Of a DNA stretch of 50,045 bases, positions 33,418 through 40,512 are shown one piece after another. The DNA lies in the NCBI GenBank assembly GCA_035535995.1, contig DATLOZ010000026.1:1-50045 (forward strand), written 5' to 3'. The notes under the pieces are model-generated. The model was not told the DNA's origin. It saw nothing but the letters and a program-made list of their open reading frames with translations, and ran no database searches. Source of the DNA: JANYCO01 sp035535995 (GTDB lineage: Bacteria > Bacteroidota > Bacteroidia > Cytophagales > Cytophagaceae). The first letter of the stretch is position 1; each line of letters begins with the position of its first letter. The position numbers and the translations under genes are program-made.

Positions 33418-34650
33418 ATGAAATTCGAACGTTATCAAATTGCAAAAGAGCTTAAGAAGAGTCTTGCCGAAGCAGGATTCATGCGGCCTACCGATATTCA
33501 ATACAAATCCATTCCTCCCATTTTAGCAGGTGAAGATGTACTGGCCATTGCGCAAACAGGTACGGGAAAAACTGCTGCTTTTGTCATTCCGGTTTTAGAT
33601 CTTTTGTTAAATTTTCCACCTACCGAAGAACATGATATTCAATGCCTGGTAATGGCGCCCACACGAGAGCTGGCCATTCAAATCTCAGAAGTATTTAAGA
33701 CGATTGGAAAATATACCAAATTAAAATCTTTATGCATCACTGGCGGTGTGGACCAAGACCCGCAAGTGGCCGCATTGCAAGAAGGCGTCGACGTCCTGAT
33801 CGCTACACCAGGCAGGATGTTTGATCTGATCTATCAGAAAAAATTTCGCATTACCAAAGTAAAGATCCTTATACTCGACGAAGCCGATCAAATGCTGGCG
33901 GCAGGTTTTTTGAAAGATATACAGGATGTCAAAAAATTTCTTCCCAAACAACATCAAACTTTATTTTTCTCGGCTACTATCAGCGAAGAGATCAAAGACC
34001 TCGCCTATTCGCTGGTGCGTAATCCTATCCGCATCCAGATCGCACCGAAGGAAAGGATCTCAAAAAACGTAACTCATTCCGTGGCCTTTATTGGTATGGA
34101 CGACAAACGTTTTTTCCTAGAACGTTTAGTTCGTGAAAATCCTGAAAGCAAAATTCTCGTATTTGTACGCACGCAGGTACGCGCCGAAAGAGTGCACCAG
34201 GCTATGATGAGAGCGGGGATTAAAACCATTACACTTCACGGCGGGAAAGCGCAGGAGGAAAGAGAAACCGCACTCCATGAATTTAAAAACGGGCAAATAA
34301 AAGTATTGATCGCTACCGATATCAGCGCAAGAGGAATCGATATTCCAGCCATAGAATACGTGGTAAACTACGACATGCCTGAAGTGGCAGAAAACTATGT
34401 ACACCGTGTAGGACGCACAGGACGAGGGCAAGCGAAAGGCTTTGCCATTTCTTTTTGCAGCATGGAAGAAAAAGAAGTGCTGGACGAAATAGAAAGTTTT
34501 TTAGACAAAGAGATCAAGATCCTCGAGATCAATCACAAATCTTACGATGAAACAATCGATCTTACACAAGAGCACAAGGAAGACTGGCGCACTTTGATGA
34601 AAGAAGCCTCGGAAGAGGAGAAGAAATTTAAGAAAAAGAAAAAGAAATAA
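33418..34650 (+). CDS. DEAD-box RNA helicase
   Basis: 410 aa from ATG 33418 (MKFERYQIAKELKKSLAEAG); the frame can extend to a TTG four codons earlier, but that overlaps the -7 element. All motifs are present: Q motif FMRPTDIQYKSIP, motif I AQTGTGKT (45-52), PTRELA, GG and TPGR, DEAD in LILDEADQM, SAT in FFSATI, TDISARGIDIP, and HRVGRTGRG. The C-terminus is lysine-rich (KKFKKKKKK-type). It resembles the RhlE-like group that remodels rRNA or mRNA, often in cold or stress. It is monocistronic, followed by repeat copy C. Confidence 0.95.
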   Translation: MKFERYQIAKELKKSLAEAGFMRPTDIQYKSIPPILAGEDVLAIAQTGTGKTAAFVIPVLDLLLNFPPTEEHDIQCLVMAPTRELAIQISEVFKTIGKYTKLKSLCITGGVDQDPQVAALQEGVDVLIATPGRMFDLIYQKKFRITKVKILILDEADQMLAAGFLKDIQDVKKFLPKQHQTLFFSATISEEIKDLAYSLVRNPIRIQIAPKERISKNVTHSVAFIGMDDKRFFLERLVRENPESKILVFVRTQVRAERVHQAMMRAGIKTITLHGGKAQEERETALHEFKNGQIKVLIATDISARGIDIPAIEYVVNYDMPEVAENYVHRVGRTGRGQAKGFAISFCSMEEKEVLDEIESFLDKEIKILEINHKSYDETIDLTQEHKEDWRTLMKEASEEEKKFKKKKKK

Positions 34651-34692
34651 TATTTCGTATATCATCAACACAACAGCTCGGGTGACTGCTTA

Positions 34693-34863
34693 GAATCAAC
34701 GTCATTGCGAGGAGTGTACATGCGACGAAGCAATCCGTCAATAGTGGAATATGGTCTTGTTATTTTAAAATCAGTGATATTTATAGACATACTCAGGCTC
34801 GTTATTAACGGATTGCTTCGTCAGTCAGCCTTGCGGCCTCCTTCCTCGCAATGACGTTGATTC
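34693..34863. repeat. CGTCATTGCGAGGA-type inverted-repeat element, copy C
   Basis: Outer arms GAATCAACGTCATTGCGAGGA and TCCTCGCAATGACGTTGATTC pair over about 21 bp, with inner GACGAAGCAATCCGT and ACGGATTGCTTCGTC arms. The outermost GAATCAA/TTGATTC pairing differs from that of copy D yet is itself complementary. With copy D it brackets the membrane-protein gene at 34920-36194. Confidence 0.8.
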
Positions 34864-34919
34864 CCACTCCGTGTTCTGTCGTCGACAGAACACTTTAAAG
34901 CTAATGACCTATTAATATT

Positions 34920-36194
34920 TTACTTATCTGGTTCTGCAGCTTCTGCTCCACTATCTACCGCGGCTACATTACTCGCAGGCTTGGCACCATCGCCTCTTAA
35001 TTGCATCATTTTTTTGAGTAGATCAAACCAGAAAGGCGCACCCATCGAAATTGCCAATGCGGTGATCACAAAGCCGAAGATCTGCAAGGGATCCCGAATT
35101 ACTACGCAACTTAAATATTGAAATTTTTGGATCCTGTTGAGATGGGATCTTTCTGTTTGTTCTTTTTCTTTTACCCATGCCAGGCATTCCATACAATTGT
35201 GTCTTAGCGTTACGTTTTTCTCCTTCAAGGTATCGTAGCAGTTAAACCGATCCGGAGCATCCCAGCCAAGCGCGATCATTTGATTTGCGTTCTTGATATC
35301 TTTTGCGAGCAAGCTATCTACCACTTTGGTAAGCGAATCCATCCGGCGATTATAGGAATGCGGATTCATCATATGGATGGAATCTTTTTTTGCTCCATTT
35401 GGCAACGAAGCATGTGCCCTGGAATAATCGGAAGCAAGTTGCACAATGCGGTCGCGCGCTTTATCATCTTTGGAAAGCCCGGAAATAATTTTTACCGTGT
35501 CTACGTTGAACGTGATGGCAAGGACTAAGCCGATGAGAAACAAAATAATCTGTACATACTTTTTATACCAACCACTTGCACGGTGCATGGTATCTTCAAA
35601 CCATTTTTCTGCAAGAAGCTTGAATTTTCCAAGATCGTTATCGGCATCATCCAGAAGTGAGCGAAGGTATTTCAGCGTTTCTTTTTCAATCGCAGGATGC
35701 GGTTGGCCGCTGTGCGGGCCCATGCCAAGCGCTGCCTGTATTTTTTCCAAAGGAGGCGCATCGGGTCTTCCCAACATTTCTACACCCATTTCCTTCAGCA
35801 TGTCTATTAGATTTTTAGAAAAATTTTCTTTCCCCAGGTAAGGAGGTTTTTTAAAAAATTTGTTGTCGCCAAGATATTTGATGAGCGGTTGATCGTAGAA
35901 CCTTCCGGCCAGGGTTTTTTCCGGTTCGAGTTTATATGTTTTCCAGAAAGGAAAAATGTATTGCAATTGATTGGCGTATCTTTTTAATCCATCTCCCACA
36001 TCCATCCGGAGCTGGACCCAGAAGTGCTGCTCTTTATCATCGTTGAGCATGCGATGGATGGCTTGTTCCAGCACTTTAGCACGCAGGTTTAGATTGGTGG
36101 AAATGATTTCTCCGATGAGAGAAGCGAGCAGGCTATACAAAAGGTAAACGAAGACAATGCCAACAATGACACCTAGCACAGGAGAGTCGAACAT
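34920..36194 (-). CDS. Membrane protein of unknown function
   Basis: 424 aa. Transmembrane helices are at about 7-27 (LGVIVGIVFVYLLYSLLASL), 214-232 (IILFLIGLVLAITFNVD) and 365-382 (GFVITALAISMGAPFWFDLL). The first is followed by GEIISTNLNLRAKVLEQAIHRML. The part between helices two and three is polar with a Cys pair (NCMECLAW), probably exposed in one compartment. The motif SMGAPFWFDLLKKMMQLRG is one I associate with an unnamed, widespread membrane family, but no function follows. The gene stands alone, with inverted-repeat elements on both sides. Confidence 0.75.
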   Translation of the reverse strand: MFDSPVLGVIVGIVFVYLLYSLLASLIGEIISTNLNLRAKVLEQAIHRMLNDDKEQHFWVQLRMDVGDGLKRYANQLQYIFPFWKTYKLEPEKTLAGRFYDQPLIKYLGDNKFFKKPPYLGKENFSKNLIDMLKEMGVEMLGRPDAPPLEKIQAALGMGPHSGQPHPAIEKETLKYLRSLLDDADNDLGKFKLLAEKWFEDTMHRASGWYKKYVQIILFLIGLVLAITFNVDTVKIISGLSKDDKARDRIVQLASDYSRAHASLPNGAKKDSIHMMNPHSYNRRMDSLTKVVDSLLAKDIKNANQMIALGWDAPDRFNCYDTLKEKNVTLRHNCMECLAWVKEKEQTERSHLNRIQKFQYLSCVVIRDPLQIFGFVITALAISMGAPFWFDLLKKMMQLRGDGAKPASNVAAVDSGAEAAEPDK

Positions 36195-36359
36195 AAAATA
36201 AGGTTGTAAAAAGGTTTAGTAGTCGTACGTTCGCTGGGAATACAAACACAAAAATCATTCTTCCAAAATCCCAGCGAACATCTAAAGTATTGAATTTATT
36301 TTTATTTTTCAAACAGCTATAGTTGAATCCTACTGTTGAGACAAATAACGGCATAGAAT

Positions 36360-36549
36360 ATCATAAATCACCGTCATTGCGAGGAGTGTTGAGTAGCAAA
36401 ACGACGAAGCCATCTATTGCTACGAAGCCGGAGTGTATTCATATTATTACTGAATTTAAAAATTAGCGGCTGTGTACCCACCTTATTAACAGATTGCTTC
36501 GTCGTGGCGCCTGCGGTGCGCACTCCTCGCAATGACGGTGATTTATGAT
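36360..36549. repeat. CGTCATTGCGAGGA-type inverted-repeat element, copy D
   Basis: The outer arms (36360-36388 and 36521-36549) are 29 nt and perfectly complementary. They include the conserved CGTCATTGCGAGGAGTG core plus the copy-specific flank ATCATAAATCAC and its complement. Inner arms GACGAAGC and GATTGCTTCGTC are also present. It lies between the membrane-protein gene and the accD terminator. Confidence 0.85.
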
Positions 36550-36575
36550 CAGCAAATTTATTATTCATTGGCACA

Positions 36576-36606
36576 AAAAAAATCCCGGATAAGACTACCC
36601 GGGATT
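36576..36606 (-). terminator. accD intrinsic terminator
   Basis: On the minus strand AAAATCCCGG, loop GTAGTCTTAT, then CCGGGATTTT and a run of T's. It lies 23 nt past the accD stop. Confidence 0.85.
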
Positions 36607-36628
36607 TTCCTTAAACTTGTACGTTCAT

Positions 36629-37471
36629 TTATTTTAGCATTCCCAGCAGATCGCTGAGTTTCTTTTTCATATCTTTTCTGTCTACTATGAAATCAAGGAA
36701 TCCATGCTCGAGTACAAACTCAGCACTTTGAAAACCTTCCGGAAGATCTTTTCCGATTGTTTCCCTGATCACACGCGGACCGGCAAAACCGATCAGTGAA
36801 CCTGGCTCTGCGATGTTGAAGTCACCCAACATAGCATAAGAAGCAGTCACACCACCGGTGGTAGGATCTGTCAAGATAGAAATATAAGGAAGTCCGTCTT
36901 TGTCTAACAACGCAAGCTTTGCAGAAGTCTTAGCCATTTGCATTAGCGAGAAACCAGCTTCCATCATACGCGCTCCTCCTGATTTGGAGATCATGATGAA
37001 GGGTGTTTTTTTCTTTCTCGCATGATCAATTGCTCTTGAGATCTTCTCGCCCACTACCGAACCCATAGAACCGCCGATGAAACGGAAGTCCATACAAGCA
37101 ATGGTAACATCGATTCCGTTGATCTTTCCTACACCTGCACGCACAGCGTCTTTAAGACCTGTCTTCTTTTGCGAAGAGGCAATTCTGTTTGGATAAGGTT
37201 GGGAATCTACGAAACTAAGTGGGTTGCCAGAACTCATGTTTTCGTCGAGCTCTATAAATTCATTGTTATCAAACAGTACTTCAAAATATTCTTTTGAATT
37301 AATCCTGTCGTGATAGTTGCAGGAAGGACAAACGTAGCTGTTTGCCGCGTGTTCTTCTACCTGCATGATTTTTTTACAATTTGGGCACTGGTGCCACAAT
37401 CCATCAGGTACTTCCAACTTCTCTTCGGTTGGAGTAACGATGCCTTTTTCGGTTCTTTTATACCAAGACAT
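36629..37471 (-). CDS. accD: Acetyl-CoA carboxylase carboxyltransferase beta subunit
   Basis: 280 aa. The N-terminal zinc ribbon has Cys29, Cys32, Cys48 and Cys51 (HQCPNCKKIM and YVCPSCNYHD). The carboxyltransferase core follows: SGNPLSFVD, VTIACMDFRFIGGSMGSVVGEKI cut into its two halves, ISKSGGARMMEAGFSLMQMA, TDPTTGGVTASYAMLGD and GFAGPRVIRETI. With AccA it transfers the carboxyl group from carboxybiotin to acetyl-CoA, the first step of fatty-acid synthesis. accA is not in the window. A TATATTTG -7 element on the minus strand (37576-37569) predicts a leader of about 90 nt. Confidence 0.96.
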   Translation of the reverse strand: MSWYKRTEKGIVTPTEEKLEVPDGLWHQCPNCKKIMQVEEHAANSYVCPSCNYHDRINSKEYFEVLFDNNEFIELDENMSSGNPLSFVDSQPYPNRIASSQKKTGLKDAVRAGVGKINGIDVTIACMDFRFIGGSMGSVVGEKISRAIDHARKKKTPFIMISKSGGARMMEAGFSLMQMAKTSAKLALLDKDGLPYISILTDPTTGGVTASYAMLGDFNIAEPGSLIGFAGPRVIRETIGKDLPEGFQSAEFVLEHGFLDFIVDRKDMKKKLSDLLGMLK

Positions 37472-37568
37472 TTTTTTCTCTTTCTTCTTTTCCGTTCCCC
37501 GTCTAATTATACGAGTGTTTAAACTAAACTGTTTACCTAAAGAACGTTCCTCTTTTTAAAACGGATTA

Positions 37569-37576
37569 CAAATATA
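37569..37576 (-). promoter_or_regulatory. -7 promoter element of accD
   Basis: TATATTTG on the minus strand, with GTTG about 19 nt upstream as a possible -33 box. It is about 98 nt before the accD start. Confidence 0.5.
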
Positions 37577-37732
37577 CCCATTTTTCAAAGAAAGCAACAG
37601 TTATTCACATTGTTTATGTAAGACATTAATAGTGAAATGGTTGCACGTTTTAAATTAACGACCAAAAAACGATTTCCGAATTCAAATCCAAGTAAAATGC
37701 CGTTTGGATTTTACCTTTTTGGATTTTGGAAT

Positions 37733-39511
37733 TTAAGCTTTCACCTTCATCTCTATCTTCTTCCGCTCTCCGATCTGTTGTCTCCACATTGCATAATACA
37801 ATCCTTTCTGCTCGATTAGTTCCTCATGTCTACCGCTTTCGATCACGTTGCCGTGTTCGAGCACATAAATGCGGTCTGCATGCATTACCGTAGACAAGCG
37901 ATGCGCGATCAGGATCGTGATGAGCTCGCGGTCATGATTTATTTCTTTGATCGTATTGGTGATCTCTTCCTCTGTGATCGAATCGAGGGCCGAGGTGGCC
38001 TCGTCTAGGATCAGCAGGGAAGGATTTCTTAGTAACGAACGGGCAATAGAAAGTCGTTGTTTTTCACCTCCCGATACTTTCACTCCTCCTTCGCCGATCA
38101 TGGTATCTAATCCTTTTTCGGCCCGTGCCATCAGGCTATGGCAGGAAGCTTGCGCCAGGGCGGCCAGGCATTGTTCGTCTGTACTCTGGGGAGCTACAAA
38201 CAATAGGTTCTCGCGGATCGTACCGGCAAAGAGCTGTGTATCTTGCGTTACAAATCCAATCTGTTTACGGAAATCATTCAGATCGATTTCTTTTCCATCT
38301 ACTCCGTTGTAAGAAATATAGCCTGACTCCGGTTGGTAAAGGCCCACGAGCAGTTTTACCAGCGTCGTTTTTCCAGAACCTGAAGGTCCTACAAAAGCAA
38401 TGGTTTCGCCACGGTTTACATCAAAGGAAATTCCCTCCAGTGCATAGCTTGTAGCGGTAGGATGTTTGAAACGTACCCCATGAAATTCCAATTGGTTTAC
38501 TTGCGGAATTACCACCGGCTGCGCAGGCACAGGCTCCGGCGAGGTGTTGAGGATCTTTTCAAAATTGAGCAGCGAAACTTCTGCTTCTCTGTATATATTG
38601 ATGATGTTTCCCAATTCTTGTAAAGGACCAAAGACATAGAAGGAATACATATACAAGGTGATGAATTGTCCTTCCGTCACTTTTTCTTTGAAGATCAAAT
38701 AGATCACCAGGAATATAATGCTGTTGCGCATAAGATTGACAAACGTACCTTGCACAAAGCTGATGCTACGGATATATTTAACTTTTTTAAGCTCCAGTTT
38801 AAGAATCTTATCTGTGGTACGGTTGAGACGGTCAATCTCTTGTTCGGTGAGGCCAAGACTTTTTACCAGCTCAATGTTGCGCAGCGACTCCGTGGTAGAA
38901 CCGGCCAGGGCTGTGGTTTCCGCTACGATCCCTTTTTGCACCTTTTTGATCTTCTTGCTGAGCGCCCAGCTGATCCAGCCGAGTACAGGCACCGTGGCAA
39001 AATAGAACGGCGCAATAGGCCAGTAGATATTAACCGAGAATACTACTACGAAAATGATTCCTACTATGCTTGTAAATAAAATATTGACGAGGGCAGAGAT
39101 CAAGCGTTCGGAGTCTATTCTTACTTTTTGAAGAATTCCCAGCGTCTCTCCACTGCGTTGGTCTTCAAAAACAGAGTAGGGAAGTTTCAACGAATGTTTC
39201 AATCCATCCTGGTATACTTTTGCTCCCAGGCGTTGGATAATGGTATTGAGAAAATAATCCTGGAAGTTTTTGGCGATCCTTGAGATCATTGCGGCGCCGA
39301 CAGCCAGGCCAACGAAGAACAGCACCCCTTTTACGAATTCAATTTCCTGGCCGGCAGATAGAAAATCTTTATAGTGCTTTACATATTTATCGATCACTTT
39401 TCCCAATAGAAATGGATCTATAAAAGAAAAAATTTGATTGATCGAGGCCAGAAATAGTGCCAATAGCACCAACGGCTTATAATTGCTGAGATAACGGATC
39501 AGTAGTTTCAC
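37733..39511 (-). CDS. ABC exporter, fused membrane and ATPase domains
   Basis: 592 aa. Residues about 15-310 are a six-helix type 1 exporter membrane domain (PLVLLALFLASINQIFSFID, GVLFFVGLAVGAAMIS, IVGIIFVVVFSVNIY, APFYFATVPVLGWISWAL). The ATPase domain (about 335-575) has Walker A GPSGSGKTT, signature VSGGEKQRLSIARSLL and Walker B LLILDEATSALD. As a half transporter it should act as a homodimer, MsbA-like, exporting lipid, peptide or drug. The substrate cannot be told. No second half-transporter or outer-membrane partner is adjacent. Confidence 0.93.
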   Translation of the reverse strand: MKLLIRYLSNYKPLVLLALFLASINQIFSFIDPFLLGKVIDKYVKHYKDFLSAGQEIEFVKGVLFFVGLAVGAAMISRIAKNFQDYFLNTIIQRLGAKVYQDGLKHSLKLPYSVFEDQRSGETLGILQKVRIDSERLISALVNILFTSIVGIIFVVVFSVNIYWPIAPFYFATVPVLGWISWALSKKIKKVQKGIVAETTALAGSTTESLRNIELVKSLGLTEQEIDRLNRTTDKILKLELKKVKYIRSISFVQGTFVNLMRNSIIFLVIYLIFKEKVTEGQFITLYMYSFYVFGPLQELGNIINIYREAEVSLLNFEKILNTSPEPVPAQPVVIPQVNQLEFHGVRFKHPTATSYALEGISFDVNRGETIAFVGPSGSGKTTLVKLLVGLYQPESGYISYNGVDGKEIDLNDFRKQIGFVTQDTQLFAGTIRENLLFVAPQSTDEQCLAALAQASCHSLMARAEKGLDTMIGEGGVKVSGGEKQRLSIARSLLRNPSLLILDEATSALDSITEEEITNTIKEINHDRELITILIAHRLSTVMHADRIYVLEHGNVIESGRHEELIEQKGLYYAMWRQQIGERKKIEMKVKA

Positions 39512-39654
39512 GAAGATTAATAATTGACTGTTGTAAACTTAATAAATTGGTTAAGAATGGCATTAAACGCTTTGGATGGGGTTATAACATAATTCTAGCA
39601 AAGAAAGTTTAAACTTATAAATTTTTGAATAAATAACCGTACTGCAAAAATAAC

Positions 39655-39668
39655 CCGTATAAATACGG
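39655..39668. promoter_or_regulatory. Palindromic CCGTAT-AA-ATACGG box
   Basis: A perfect 6-bp-arm palindrome about 130 nt upstream of the LytTR regulator gene. The CGTATAAATACG core is identical to that at 31011-31022. Candidate regulator binding site. Confidence 0.45.
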
Positions 39669-39797
39669 ATTCCCGATAAGGATAAATTCGGAAAATTTTT
39701 ACGTGTATATTCTTACTAACATCTTCTTTTTCTCATCGTATTAAAGACAGATAAACAGGTGTTTATCAAATTATACTTTCTTAACTTTTTTATTATT

Positions 39798-40490
39798 ATG
39801 AACTGTCTAATAGTAGATGACGACGAGTTGTCAAGAAAAACAATGGAGCACTTTGTGAAGGAGACTTCCTTTCTTACGCTTGTGAAGAGCTGTAACAGTG
39901 CAGTGGAAGCGGTAAACATTCTTTCCGGCGAACACAATATCCAACTTATTTTTCTGGATATCGAGATGCCCGTAATGAATGGCATGGATCTGATGAAGAG
40001 CTTTGCCAACCATCCGGAAATTATCCTGATGACCTCTCACAAAAACTATGCGTTGGAAGCTTTTGAATATAACGTAACCGACTACCTTCTAAAACCGGTA
40101 ACTTATGCGCGTTACCTGAAAGCAGTAAAGAAGGCAGCCGAAAAATATAAAGAAAATATTAACACCAGCGCAGCTCCGGGCAACGAAGATATTTATGTAA
40201 AAGTAGATTCTTCCCTCATCAAGCTTACCACTAAAGATATCCTGTGGCTCGAAGCTATGGGCGATTATGTATCGATCAATACTGCCGATAAAAAATATAT
40301 GGTGTACTCTACGATGAAACATATGGAAGAAAAACTTCCCGAAAGTTTTATGCGCGTGCATCGTTCTTACATCGTAAACCTGAATAAGATCAGTAACATC
40401 GACGATCATGTGATCACGATCAATAAAAATGTACTCTCGGTAAGCCGGAATTACAAAGATGCACTCCTGCACCGTTTAAATCTTGTATAA
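39798..40490 (+). CDS. LytTR-family response regulator, second copy
   Basis: 230 aa from ATG 39798 (MNCLIVDDDELSRKTMEHFV); 13 upstream codons in the same frame add only a hydrophobic stretch. The receiver has the Asp pocket IVDDDE, phospho-acceptor Asp54 (FLDIEMP), and Lys in LLKPV. The LytTR domain (about 128-228) includes IYVKVDSSLIKLTTKDILWL and FMRVHRSYIVNLNKI. The hybrid kinase gene follows 22 nt later, so phosphotransfer from that protein's HPT domain to Asp54 is likely. The palindrome at 39655-39668 may be its own binding site. Confidence 0.92.
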   Translation: MNCLIVDDDELSRKTMEHFVKETSFLTLVKSCNSAVEAVNILSGEHNIQLIFLDIEMPVMNGMDLMKSFANHPEIILMTSHKNYALEAFEYNVTDYLLKPVTYARYLKAVKKAAEKYKENINTSAAPGNEDIYVKVDSSLIKLTTKDILWLEAMGDYVSINTADKKYMVYSTMKHMEEKLPESFMRVHRSYIVNLNKISNIDDHVITINKNVLSVSRNYKDALLHRLNLV

Positions 40491-40512
40491 AGGATTTTTC
40501 TACCCACAAACC

